Shown here: positions 26,663 to 34,949 of the stretch, one piece after another
Numbering within the stretch: position 1 is the stretch's first letter
Layout: the number at the start of each line of letters is the position of its first letter
From: Streptomyces flavidovirens DSM 40150
Lineage (GTDB): Bacteria; Actinomycetota; Actinomycetes; Streptomycetales; Streptomycetaceae
Direction of reading: 5' to 3'
NCBI RefSeq assembly: GCF_000429085.1
Contig: NZ_AUBE01000026.1
Location: 16,729 to 80,728 of the forward strand
DNA length: 64,000 nt
Position numbers and translations under genes: made by a program
The notes under the pieces: model-generated
What the model saw: the letters and a program-made list of their open reading frames with translations, nothing else
The model's database searches: none
What the model was told of the DNA's origin: nothing

Positions 26663-27946
26663 TCAGGACTCCAGGAGCCGCTGTCCCACGTATTCGCCGT
26701 CCCGCGCCCCGCCCGGCACCGCGAACAGCCCGCTCGCCTCGTGCCGGATGAACGGCGAGAGCGCGTCCCCCCGGTCGAGCTTGCGCTGCACCGGCACGAA
26801 GCCGCGCAGCGGGTCCGCCTGCCAGCAGACGAAGAGCAGTCCCGCGTCGGGCGTGCCGTCCGCACCGATCCCGTCGTGGTACGAGAACGGCCGTCGCAGC
26901 ATCGCCGCGCCGCCGTTCTGTTCGGGCGCGGAGATACGGGCGTGGGCGTTCGACGGGATGACCAGCTTGCCGTCCGGACCGGTCTTGTCCAGGTCGAGCT
27001 CGGTGGTCTCGCTGCCGCCTGTCAGGGGGGCTCCGTCGCTCTTCTTCCGTCCGATGACCTTTTCCTGTGCGCCGCGCGCGAGTTTCTCCCAGTCGTCGAG
27101 GAGCATCCGGATGCGGCGTACGACGGCGTACGAGCCGCCCGCCATCCACTCGGGTCCCTCGGCTCCCCCGTCGGCCGGTACGAAGATCCGCTGGTCGAAG
27201 TCGGCGTCGGACGGTTTGGGGTTGCCCGTGCCGTCGATCTGTCCCATCAGGTTGCGGGCGGTCATGGGCTGTGCGGTCGCGCCCGGGGAACGGTTGAAAC
27301 CGTTCATCTGCCACCGCACCCGGGCGGCGTCGCCCGCCTCGCGCTGGATGGTGCGCAGGGCGTGGAAGGCGACCAGTGCGTCGTCGGCGCCGATCTGCAC
27401 CCACAGGTCGCCGTTGCTGCGCCGTGCGTCGAGGTGGTCGGAGGAGAAGTCGGGCAGCGGGTCGAGGGCGGCGGGGCGCCGGCCGTTCAGTCCCGTACGG
27501 CCGAAGAAGGTGCGGCCGAAGCCGAAGGTGACGGTCAGCGAGGAGGGTCCGGCGTCCAGCGCCACGCCCGTGTCGGTGTCTCCGAGCGGCTCGCCGGCCA
27601 TCATCGTGCGTGCGGCGGCCGACCAGCGGCGCAGCAGCGCCGCGGCCTCTTTGCGTCCGGCGCCGGGTGCGAGGTCGAAGGCGATGAGGTGGCCGCGGGC
27701 CTGGAGGGGGGTGGTGATGCCGGCCTGGTGCTCGCCGTGGAAGGGGGCGGCGGTCGAGCCGACGGACGCCAGCGCCTTGGCGTCCGGGGAGGCGCCGGAG
27801 CCGGCGGCCGCGGCGTACACGCCCGCGCCGCCGGCGCCGCCGAGCACGAGGCCGGCGGCGCCGCCCGCGCCCGCGGCGGCGAGCAGCCGCCTCCTTGAGA
27901 TGTCGGTGTCGCTCACGCCGTTGTCTCTCACGCCGTTGTCGCTCAC
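26663..27946 (-). CDS. dtpA: Tat-exported DyP-type haem peroxidase (DtpA/EfeB)
   Basis: A 427-residue dye-decolourising peroxidase. The N-terminus has the twin-arginine motif SRRRLLAAAG and a hydrophobic stretch, so it leaves the cell folded with haem. The distal motif MGQIDGTGNP carries the catalytic Asp of GxxDG, and FIRHEASGLFAVPGG the C-terminal haem-side region. In S. lividans DtpA, encoded with the same neighbours, is needed for maturation of the copper oxidase GlxA and for development. Three in-frame GTG codons (27946, 27931, 27916) sit in a 15-bp repeat, so the exact start is uncertain. The copC-copD stop is 5 bases upstream. Confidence 0.93.
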   Translation of the reverse strand: MSDNGVRDNGVSDTDISRRRLLAAAGAGGAAGLVLGGAGGAGVYAAAAGSGASPDAKALASVGSTAAPFHGEHQAGITTPLQARGHLIAFDLAPGAGRKEAAALLRRWSAAARTMMAGEPLGDTDTGVALDAGPSSLTVTFGFGRTFFGRTGLNGRRPAALDPLPDFSSDHLDARRSNGDLWVQIGADDALVAFHALRTIQREAGDAARVRWQMNGFNRSPGATAQPMTARNLMGQIDGTGNPKPSDADFDQRIFVPADGGAEGPEWMAGGSYAVVRRIRMLLDDWEKLARGAQEKVIGRKKSDGAPLTGGSETTELDLDKTGPDGKLVIPSNAHARISAPEQNGGAAMLRRPFSYHDGIGADGTPDAGLLFVCWQADPLRGFVPVQRKLDRGDALSPFIRHEASGLFAVPGGARDGEYVGQRLLES

Positions 27947-27955
27947 GCCGGTCAG
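27911..27955. repeat. Three 15-bp repeats carrying alternative GTG starts
   Basis: Three tandem 15-mers of the form CGCTCACGCCGTTGT span the start of dtpA. Read on the minus strand each brings an in-frame GTG followed by codons for a V-S-D-N-G or V-R-D-N-G peptide. The copies differ by one or two bases. Confidence 0.85.
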
Positions 27956-29886
27956 CCGATCTTCACGTTCTTCTTGACGGTCACTTGGTCGATGTCGGAG
28001 GTCCGTACGGTCACTTCGACCTCCCACGTCCCCGGCATGGGGATCTGCACCCCGTTCGCGCGCCAGTGTCCGGTGGCGATGCGGGCGGGGGTGGCGGGCA
28101 GCGGCCCGATCTCCTTGTCGTTGTTGGTGAACGCGACCTTCACTTCGGGTGCGTCCATGGCACGCCCGTTGGGCCGCTCCAGCCGGAGGTTCAGGGTGTT
28201 GCTGCCCGAGCGCGCGGGGTCGAGCTCGACCCTGGCGGTGCCCTTGCCGTCCTCGCCGCCCGTGTCGAAGGGGATACGGACGTCGACCGGGTCCGCGGGG
28301 GCGGCGGTGGCCGTCCCGCCGTTCCCGGCCTCCTTCTCCTCGGTGCGTCCGGGTTCGGTGCTGGTCAGTACGGTCGTCACGGCCAGCAGCACCACGGCGA
28401 CCGCGGTCTCCGCGAGCACGGAGCGCCGCAGCCCGAGCCGCTGGGGGTCGGCGTCCCGTACCCGCTTGACGCGTGCGGTGGCCACCGCGGCCCTCTGCCG
28501 GGCGAGCTGGGCGGCCCGCGCGGGGTCCTCGGGCACGGTGACGGGCTCGGGCTCCTCGGCGGGCGCGGCGGTCCCCGTCCCCGTCCGCTCCTCCTGCTCC
28601 GCCTGCTCCTCCTCGGACGCCGCGTTCTCGGCCAGCCGCCCGGTCCAGCGCCGCGAGAGCCACGCGATGCCGACGAGGACGGCGACGAGGCCGATCTTGA
28701 CGAGCAGTAGCTGCCCGTACGCCGTCCCGGTCAGCGCCGACCAGGACCCGACCTGCCGCCATGCCTGGTAGGTCCCGGTCACCGCGACCACGGCGACGCT
28801 CGCGAAGGCGAGGCGGGAGAACTTCCGTACGGCGGTACGTTCGAGTCCCGGCACCCGGTAGAGCGCGATGAGCAGCGCGGCCAGGCCGCCCAGCCAGGTC
28901 GCGGCGGCCAGCAGGTGCAGTACGTCGACGGGCATCGCGATGCCGGGCTGGAGGCCGGTCGACGCGTGCTCGGAGAGCGCCCAGGTGGCCGCGATGCCGG
29001 CGGCCAGGACCGCGCCGCCGAGGGCGAGCCCGAAGGTGAGGTCCTTTTTCTCGCTCTCCTGTTTCTCGTCCAGCGGGGTGTCCCTCTTCGCGTACGCGCC
29101 GAACAGTACGGCGACGAAGAGCGCGGCCGCGCCGAGCAGCAGCAGCCGTGAGACGAGTGAGGCCCCGGTCTTGGTCTCCAGTACGGCTTTGAGCCCGCTC
29201 AGGTCGAAGGCGTCCGCGAGTTTTCCCGACCCGGTGTAGGGGGCGCGCAGCAGCAGCATCGCCAGTGTCGACGCGGTGAGGGTGATCCAGCCCTGTACGA
29301 CGAGGCGCTGGAGGGGCCGTTGTGCGGCGCCGCGCTGCCAGCAGGCGAGGACGAAGGCTGCTCCGCCGACGAGCAGGATGAAGCCGGCGTACGCGGTGTA
29401 GCGGGCGATGCCGTAGAGGGCGCCGACGAGGCCGCCGCCCGCGGGCTGTTCGGGCAGGGCGACGGTGGTCTTGGAGGGGGCGCCGATGGAGAAGGTGAAG
29501 GCGCCGGAGATGGGGTGGCTGTCGGCGGAGACGGCCTGCCAGGCGACGGTGTACGTGCCGTCGGGCAGTCCGGTGTGCAGGGGAACGGCGTACTGGACGA
29601 CGCTGCCGCTGCTCATGTCGCGTACTTGACCGGTGTCGGAGCGTTTGCCGCTGGGTTGCAGGACGCGGATCGAGTCGTCCCCGAGAGCGATCTTTTCGGA
29701 GAACGTGAGGGTGATCTGTCTGGGCGCGGTGGCGACGACCGCCCCGTCCTTCGGGTCGCTTCCCGTGAGCGCGGCGTGCGCGGACGCGGGTGCGGCTCCT
29801 GCGAGCAGTGTGCCGAGGAGTGCCGTGGTGATGAGCAGCAGCCTGATCACTGCGGCTGCTCCGAAGCGCGGGGCGGTTGCCGGCAT
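27952..29886 (-). CDS. copCD: CopC-CopD fusion, copper binding and import protein
   Basis: A 644-residue fused protein. After a signal peptide ending ASAHAA, the mature N-terminus begins with the CopC domain (about residues 37-132): His of HAALTGSDP and the SADSHPISG segment provide Cu(II) ligands. Eight or so membrane segments follow (about 155-440), containing the CopD domain. A Glu/Pro-rich hydrophilic linker and another hydrophobic segment precede a C-terminal extracytoplasmic domain with a YtkA-like beta fold. CopC-CopD fusions are usual in actinobacteria, and the protein should bring copper in for the secreted cuproenzymes served by this operon. Confidence 0.9.
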   Translation of the reverse strand: MPATAPRFGAAAVIRLLLITTALLGTLLAGAAPASAHAALTGSDPKDGAVVATAPRQITLTFSEKIALGDDSIRVLQPSGKRSDTGQVRDMSSGSVVQYAVPLHTGLPDGTYTVAWQAVSADSHPISGAFTFSIGAPSKTTVALPEQPAGGGLVGALYGIARYTAYAGFILLVGGAAFVLACWQRGAAQRPLQRLVVQGWITLTASTLAMLLLRAPYTGSGKLADAFDLSGLKAVLETKTGASLVSRLLLLGAAALFVAVLFGAYAKRDTPLDEKQESEKKDLTFGLALGGAVLAAGIAATWALSEHASTGLQPGIAMPVDVLHLLAAATWLGGLAALLIALYRVPGLERTAVRKFSRLAFASVAVVAVTGTYQAWRQVGSWSALTGTAYGQLLLVKIGLVAVLVGIAWLSRRWTGRLAENAASEEEQAEQEERTGTGTAAPAEEPEPVTVPEDPARAAQLARQRAAVATARVKRVRDADPQRLGLRRSVLAETAVAVVLLAVTTVLTSTEPGRTEEKEAGNGGTATAAPADPVDVRIPFDTGGEDGKGTARVELDPARSGSNTLNLRLERPNGRAMDAPEVKVAFTNNDKEIGPLPATPARIATGHWRANGVQIPMPGTWEVEVTVRTSDIDQVTVKKNVKIG

Positions 29887-29900
29887 GGTGGGTCAGTCCC

Positions 29901-30362
29901 TCACTGCTTCTTGGGGTTGTGGGTGGACTCCTTGACGGGAAGGTCCGTCTTGATCGGGCCGGTCTTCTCGAAGTGCAGTTTCACGGACACCGTGTCGCCC
30001 TGTCTGGGCTTCTTCTTGAGCTTCAGGAACATCATGTGGTTCCCGCCGCGCTCCAGATCCAGTTCGCCGTTCGCGGGGATGTCGAAGGACGTGACCTGGC
30101 GCATCTTCTGGTTCTTGGTCTCGTGGATCTGGACCTCGCCGGCGATGTCGCTGGTGACGGAGGTGAGCTTGTCCGCGATGTCGCTGTCGTTCTTGACGGT
30201 GAGGAAGCCGGCGGCCATGTCGTCCATCACGGGCTCCGGCATGAACGCCCCGCTGACCTTCAGTCGGGGCTTGTCGTCGCTCGTGGAGGAGCAGCTTGTC
30301 AGTGCGAGGCCTGCGGCCAGGACGGTGGCTGTCGCGAGGGTGGTGGGGTGGCGGCGGTTCAC
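29901..30362 (-). CDS. PCuAC-type extracellular copper chaperone lipoprotein
   Basis: A 153-residue lipoprotein with the lipobox LTSC at about residue 24. The PCuAC (DUF461) domain shows conserved ligands His and Met in VQIHETKNQKMRQV and HxM in GGNHMMFL. It should hold Cu(I) outside the membrane and pass it to Sco or the oxidase; the S. lividans counterpart (ECuC) does this together with Sco. The GTG at 30362 overlaps the stop of the sco gene (GTGA). Confidence 0.9.
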   Translation of the reverse strand: MNRRHPTTLATATVLAAGLALTSCSSTSDDKPRLKVSGAFMPEPVMDDMAAGFLTVKNDSDIADKLTSVTSDIAGEVQIHETKNQKMRQVTSFDIPANGELDLERGGNHMMFLKLKKKPRQGDTVSVKLHFEKTGPIKTDLPVKESTHNPKKQ

Positions 30363-31018
30363 GGGTTCTGCCCCTTGATGAGCTTGGGGAGGTCCTTGGT
30401 GTAGTCCTCGGCTGTGGTGTCCTCGCTGTACAGGACGTATCCGGCGTCGGTCTTCGGGGAGAACGCGATGACCTGCGCGCCGTGCATGGAGACGACGGTG
30501 CCGTCCTTCTCCTTCTTGGGCGGGTCGATGCCGATGCCCATCTGGCGGGCGCCGGCCTGGATGGTCGGGAAGTCGCCGGTGAGTCCGGTGAAGGTGGGGT
30601 CGCCTGCGCCCTTGAGCCACTTGCCGAGCGCCTCGGGGGTGTCCCGTTCGGGGTCGGTGGTGACGAAGACGACCTGGAGTTTGTCCCGGTCGGCCTGAGG
30701 GAGTTTCTTGTGGGCGATGGCGATGTTGCTCATGGTCAGCGGGCACACGTCGGGGCAGTTGGTGTAGCCGAAGTAGATGAGCGTCGGCTTGCCCTTGGTG
30801 CGCTCCCGCAGGTCGTACTTCTTGCCGTGGGTGTCGGTGAGGACGAGGTCCGGCTTCTTGAACGGCCGGTCGAGTACGGTCGCGGCCTTGTCGTTCATGC
30901 CGGCGGAGACGTCGGTGACGGGCTTGGAGCCGCTGTCTGCCTTGTCGCCGCCGCACGCGGACAGGGTGAGCGCGGCCGTGGCGACGAGTGCCACGGCCAG
31001 CGCGTTCTTCTTGCGCAT
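30359..31018 (-). CDS. sco: Sco1/SenC copper chaperone lipoprotein
   Basis: A 219-residue thioredoxin-fold copper chaperone, anchored by the lipobox LSAC. The copper-binding CxxxC is in YFGYTNCPDVCPLTM, and the distal His is in VVSMHGAQV, so all three copper ligands are present. Family role: metallating the CuA site of cytochrome c oxidase; in Streptomyces Sco also feeds the developmental copper oxidase GlxA. ATG at 31018; longer upstream frames are shadows. Confidence 0.94.
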   Translation of the reverse strand: MRKKNALAVALVATAALTLSACGGDKADSGSKPVTDVSAGMNDKAATVLDRPFKKPDLVLTDTHGKKYDLRERTKGKPTLIYFGYTNCPDVCPLTMSNIAIAHKKLPQADRDKLQVVFVTTDPERDTPEALGKWLKGAGDPTFTGLTGDFPTIQAGARQMGIGIDPPKKEKDGTVVSMHGAQVIAFSPKTDAGYVLYSEDTTAEDYTKDLPKLIKGQNP

Positions 31019-31055
31019 GGGTGTAGGTCCCGGTGTTCCGTTGAGGGGTGGGGCG

Positions 31056-31790
31056 TCAGGACGTGCGGCGGCGGCCGGCGAGTACGCCGAAGGCCACGCC
31101 TGCGACGCCCACGATGATGCCGACGACGGCGAGGACGCGGGCGGTCGTGTCACTGCTGGTGGTGTCGCTGTCGGCCGCCGCCTCTTCGCCCTTGTGGGCG
31201 GCGTCGTCGGCCTCGTCGGCTTCCTTGCCGGTGGCGCCGTGGTGGTCGTCACCGGTGGGCTCGGTCAGCTTGAGTACGGGCGCGGGGGACTGCGGCTCCT
31301 CCTCGCCGTCCTTGGGCTCTTCGATCCAGCGGACGACTTCCTTGTTGTCGTACGTCTGGACGGCCTTGAGGACGAGCTGGTCCGCGTCCTCGGGCAGCTG
31401 TCCGAGAACGAGCGGGAACTGCTGGAACTCGCCGGGGCCGACCTTGCCGCCGCTCCAAGTGATCTTGGAGACGGCTTCGTTGATCTCCTCGCCGTGGACC
31501 TTGAGCGGCTTGTCGAGCTTGGTCCTGGTGACCTCGGTCTTCCAGCCGGGCACGGGCTGCGGCATGACGGACGCCAGCGGGTGGTCGGTGGGGAAGGACA
31601 CTTCGAGCTTGACGGTCGAGGCGTTGTCCCGCTCGTTGGGCACCCTGACGTTGACGGTGGCGTAGCCGCCCTTTTCGGCGGGTCCGACGGGCTGTACACC
31701 GACGTGCGCGAAGGCCGTTCCCGCGCACAGCAGGACGGTGGAAGCGGCGGCACCGGCGACGGAGACGGCAGCGATACGAGAGACGTTCAT
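31056..31790 (-). CDS. YcnI-like (DUF1775) copper-binding membrane protein
   Basis: A 244-residue protein. The signal peptide ends AFAHVGVQP, placing a His at the mature N-terminus, the Cu(II) ligand of the YcnI monohistidine brace. The DUF1775 beta domain (about residues 30-175) has VPNERDNASTVKLEVSFP and ITWSGGKVGPGEF. A Glu/Asp/His-rich linker then leads to a C-terminal membrane anchor (VVGIIVGVAGVAFGVLAG) and an RRRTS tail. It is the first gene of the copper operon that runs to dtpA, or the second if the upstream membrane gene is included. Confidence 0.9.
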   Translation of the reverse strand: MNVSRIAAVSVAGAAASTVLLCAGTAFAHVGVQPVGPAEKGGYATVNVRVPNERDNASTVKLEVSFPTDHPLASVMPQPVPGWKTEVTRTKLDKPLKVHGEEINEAVSKITWSGGKVGPGEFQQFPLVLGQLPEDADQLVLKAVQTYDNKEVVRWIEEPKDGEEEPQSPAPVLKLTEPTGDDHHGATGKEADEADDAAHKGEEAAADSDTTSSDTTARVLAVVGIIVGVAGVAFGVLAGRRRTS

Positions 31791-31903
31791 GTCTGGAACA
31801 CTCCACGGGCAGAGGTGAATGACGCTCCGGTGCGCGGGTGCGCACCGGCATCGCGACGCCGCTCCCGTGGTGTGGCGTGTGTTACGCCGGAGAGTGCGCC
31901 GCG

Positions 31904-32710
31904 TCAGGCTGCGAGGACGAGCGCCGCCGTGGGCGGTCCGCGCCTGATCACCGTGTGCTGGAGGGCTTCCCCGGCCGGTCGCAGGGAGGTGACGAAGGGG
32001 GTGTGCCCGGTGCGCGGCCGGCGCGCGGGTGCTGCGGGGAGCGGGCCGGCGTTGAGCGACCGTACGAGCGCCAGGGCGGCGCGCAGCGACCGTACGAGCG
32101 CGCCTTCCGCGACGCCGTGGGCCGACAGCAGGACCAGCCGGGACAGTGCCGTCTCTCCGCGCCGCAGGAACCACGCGGTCGCGACGGCGGCCAGCAGGTG
32201 GCCGAGCAGCATGGGGAGGGTGGGGAGCAGTCCGGCGGCCGGTTCGGCGGCGCCTGTGTGGTGGGACGCCGCGTGCGCGAGGTGCTGCCGTGCCGCGTGT
32301 ACGGACGCGGGGTCGATGCCCGCTTCGGTGATGATGCGGCGTGCTTCGGTGGTGCTGAGCGGCAGTGCGCCGGCGCCGCACACGAGTTTCGCGGCGAAGG
32401 CGCGCAGTGAGGTGTCGGTGGCCGCGCTTTCGAGGGCGGGGCTGTGCTGGCCGAGTCCGAAGAGGGCGTGCAGGGCGAGCTGTCCGCAGGTCAGTGCGGC
32501 GGCGATGGCGGGCATGGAGCGCGCGCGTCCGGCGAGTGGTGCGATCAGGCCGAATACGGCGGCGGCGCCGAGTGCCAGCGTCCACCAGGGGACGGTGGCG
32601 CAGGAGGCCATGACGTGTCCGGTCGCGGACAGCACGACACAGACCGCGGTGAACACCGCGGTCCTGAGCAGCCGCAGAGGGGCTCCGGCGCGTGCGACGG
32701 ACGTAGACAT
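31904..32710 (-). CDS. Integral membrane protein preceding the copper operon
   Basis: A 268-residue protein with five or so hydrophobic segments and no recognised family. A His-containing loop (HAARQHLAHAASHHTG) in the middle may bind metal, which would suit its location 113 bases upstream of the YcnI gene on the same strand. The start at ATG 32710 (MSTSVARAG) is preferred; an ATG at 32743 would add eleven residues. A role in copper handling is an inference from position. Confidence 0.7.
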   Translation of the reverse strand: MSTSVARAGAPLRLLRTAVFTAVCVVLSATGHVMASCATVPWWTLALGAAAVFGLIAPLAGRARSMPAIAAALTCGQLALHALFGLGQHSPALESAATDTSLRAFAAKLVCGAGALPLSTTEARRIITEAGIDPASVHAARQHLAHAASHHTGAAEPAAGLLPTLPMLLGHLLAAVATAWFLRRGETALSRLVLLSAHGVAEGALVRSLRAALALVRSLNAGPLPAAPARRPRTGHTPFVTSLRPAGEALQHTVIRRGPPTAALVLAA

Positions 32711-32890
32711 GGCCTCGACATCATCGCATTGCGTCTGCGGCATTCGTACGGCAGGTCCGGGAGCGTATACACCGGCGTAAGGAGTGTGCGCGTCGGCCGA
32801 ATGAGGGCAATCACGTTCACTCCAGGCTTATGAGGGGTTGCTTGCGGCAATACGTATCCGTATGTCGAGCCGCAGCCAGGAGGCTGGAGC

Positions 32891-33349
32891 ATGAGCATCT
32901 GGTGGTCTCTCCACTTGCGGCGCGAAGCCGCGAGCGTCCCGCTCGCCCGGCGCCTTCTGCTCGGCACCATGGAGACGGCGGGGGTGGATCCGGACATCTC
33001 CTACGACCTGTCGGTCGCGCTCAGCGAAGCGTGTGCGAACGCCGTCGAGCACGGCGGGGACGAGCATTCCGGGACGCCGTCCGCCGAATATCGCGTGACC
33101 GCTTATCTGGACGGCGAGAAATGCCGTATCGAGGTCGCTGACTCCGGGCCGGGATTTCCCCCTTCACGGCGGGGGTATCGCGCCGCGGCGCGTCCGGTGA
33201 GCACCTCGGCGGAGAGCGGCCGGGGGCTGTGCCTGATCGAGCAGCTGGCCGATCACGTGCATTTCCGCAACAGGCCGGGGCACGGCGCCGTGGTCAGTTT
33301 CGACAAGATCCTCAAATGGCGCGAGGGCGCGCTGCTCAAGGTGTCCTGA
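32891..33349 (+). CDS. Anti-sigma-type ATP-binding protein (HATPase_c)
   Basis: A 152-residue GHKL ATPase-fold protein like RsbW/SpoIIAB. The N-box is LSVALSEACANAVEHGGD and the G1 box VADSGPGFP, followed by GRGLCLIEQLADHV (G2). Streptomyces has many such orphan kinases; they inhibit sigma factors or phosphorylate STAS antagonists. No sigma factor lies next to it, so its partner is unknown. A second orphan of this type is at 39770-40306. Confidence 0.88.
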   Translation: MSIWWSLHLRREAASVPLARRLLLGTMETAGVDPDISYDLSVALSEACANAVEHGGDEHSGTPSAEYRVTAYLDGEKCRIEVADSGPGFPPSRRGYRAAARPVSTSAESGRGLCLIEQLADHVHFRNRPGHGAVVSFDKILKWREGALLKVS

Positions 33350-33400
33350 AGGCCTTGAGCGGCACGCCCTCGCGGGTGTGGTTCCTGTGGGCGTTGTACG

Positions 33401-34861
33401 TCAGGCCTGCTTGACCCGCGCCATCCAGGCTTCGACCTCGTCCCAGCGGCGGGGCAGCCCGGCCGACAGGTTCAGGTTGCCGTCCTCGGTGACGAGGATG
33501 TCGTCCTCGATCCGTACGCCGATGCCGCGGTATTCCTCGGGCACGGTGAGGTCGTCGGCCTGGAAGTACAGGCCGGGCTCGACGGTCAGGCACATGCCCG
33601 GCTCCAGGGTCCCGTCGGCGTACGCCTCACGGCGGGCGGCGGCGCAGTCGTGGACGTCCATGCCGAGCATGTGGCCGGTGCCGTGGAGGGTCCAGCGGCG
33701 CTGGAGGCCGAGCTCCAGGACCTTCTCGACGGGGCCTTCGACGAGGCCCCACTCGACGAGCTTCTCGGCGAGGACGCGCTGTGAGGCGTCGTGGAAGTCG
33801 CGGAACTTCGCGCCGGGCTTCACGGCGGCGATGCCGGCTTCCTGGGCCTCGTACACCGCGTCGTAGATCTTGCGCTGGAGGTCGTTGAAGGTGCCGTTGA
33901 TGGGCAGGGTGCGGGTGATGTCGGCGGTGTAGAGGGTGTGGGTTTCCACGCCGGCGTCGAGCAGCAGCAGGTCGCCGGAGCGTACGTCGCCGTCGTTGCG
34001 CACCCAGTGGAGGGTGGTGGCGTGGGGTCCGGCGGCGCAGATGGAGCCGTAGCCGATGTCGTTGCCCTCGACGCGGGCGCGCAGGAAGAAGGTGCCTTCG
34101 ATGTAGCGCTCGCTGGTCGCCTCGGCCTTGTCGAGGATCTTGACGACGTCCTCGAAGCCGCGGACGGTCGAGTCGACGGCCTTCTGGAGTTCGCCGATTT
34201 CGAAGTCGTCCTTCACGGCGCGGGCCTCGGAGAGGTAGACGCGCAGCTCCTCGTCGCGCTCGGCGGTGACCTTGTCGGTCAGCGCGGCTTCGATGCCGGC
34301 GTCGTGTCCGCGGACGTTGCGGACGGGGCCGGTGGCTTCCTTCAGCGCGGCGGCCAGCTCGCGGACATCCTTGGCGGGGATCTTGAGGAGCTGCTCGGCC
34401 TCGGTGAGGGAGTGGCGGCGCCCGACCCACAGCTCGCCCTGGCCGTCGAGCCAGAATTCGCCGTTCTCGCGGTTGGAGCGGGGCAGCAGGTAGATCGTCG
34501 CGTCGTGGCCGCCGTCCCTCGGCTCGAGTACCAGGACGCCGTCCTGTGTCTGGTCGCCGGTGAGGTAGGCGTATTCGGTGGAGGCGCGGAAGGCGTACTC
34601 GGTGTCGTTGGAGCGGGTCTTGAGGTTGCCCGCGGGGATCACCAGGCGCTCGCCGGGGAAGCGTGCGGAGAGTGCGGCGCGGCGGCCGGCGGTGTGGCCC
34701 GCCTGTGCGATCGGCTCGAGACCGTGCAGTTCGGTGTCGGCCCAGCCGGTCTTCATGTTCTCGGCGAGCTCGTCGGAAACGCCCGGGTACAGGCCGTTCT
34801 TCCGCTGCTTGATCGGCTCTTCGGTCTCTTCCGGGGTCTCCGGCATGAGCTCTTCGGACAC
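33401..34861 (-). CDS. Aminopeptidase P family protein (Xaa-Pro aminopeptidase)
   Basis: A 486-residue M24B metallopeptidase. The N-terminal creatinase-like domain (about residues 55-200) is followed by the pita-bread catalytic domain with the full dinuclear ligand set: Asp in LLLLDAGVE, Asp in YTADITRTL, His in GTGHMLGMDVHD, Glu in CLTVEPGLYF and Glu in GVRIEDDILVT. It should remove an N-terminal residue from X-Pro peptides in the cytoplasm. Start is the GTG at 34861; the longer frame reaching 35113 is a shadow. Confidence 0.93.
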   Translation of the reverse strand: MSEELMPETPEETEEPIKQRKNGLYPGVSDELAENMKTGWADTELHGLEPIAQAGHTAGRRAALSARFPGERLVIPAGNLKTRSNDTEYAFRASTEYAYLTGDQTQDGVLVLEPRDGGHDATIYLLPRSNRENGEFWLDGQGELWVGRRHSLTEAEQLLKIPAKDVRELAAALKEATGPVRNVRGHDAGIEAALTDKVTAERDEELRVYLSEARAVKDDFEIGELQKAVDSTVRGFEDVVKILDKAEATSERYIEGTFFLRARVEGNDIGYGSICAAGPHATTLHWVRNDGDVRSGDLLLLDAGVETHTLYTADITRTLPINGTFNDLQRKIYDAVYEAQEAGIAAVKPGAKFRDFHDASQRVLAEKLVEWGLVEGPVEKVLELGLQRRWTLHGTGHMLGMDVHDCAAARREAYADGTLEPGMCLTVEPGLYFQADDLTVPEEYRGIGVRIEDDILVTEDGNLNLSAGLPRRWDEVEAWMARVKQA

Positions 34862-34931
34862 GGCTGTCTCCTCGATACGACACTGGACCGCCCTCCATCG
34901 TATGTGCGACGGGAAGAGGGCCCGGGGCGTT

Positions 34932-34940
34932 GTGGACAAC
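34932..34940 (-). other. Single perfect DnaA box
   Basis: TTGTCCACA on the minus strand (TGTGGACAA on plus) in the 88-base gap between the phosphatase gene and the aminopeptidase P start. It could be a stray high-affinity site or take part in expression of the aminopeptidase gene. Confidence 0.6.
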
Positions 34941-34949
34941 TGTGAGGAA

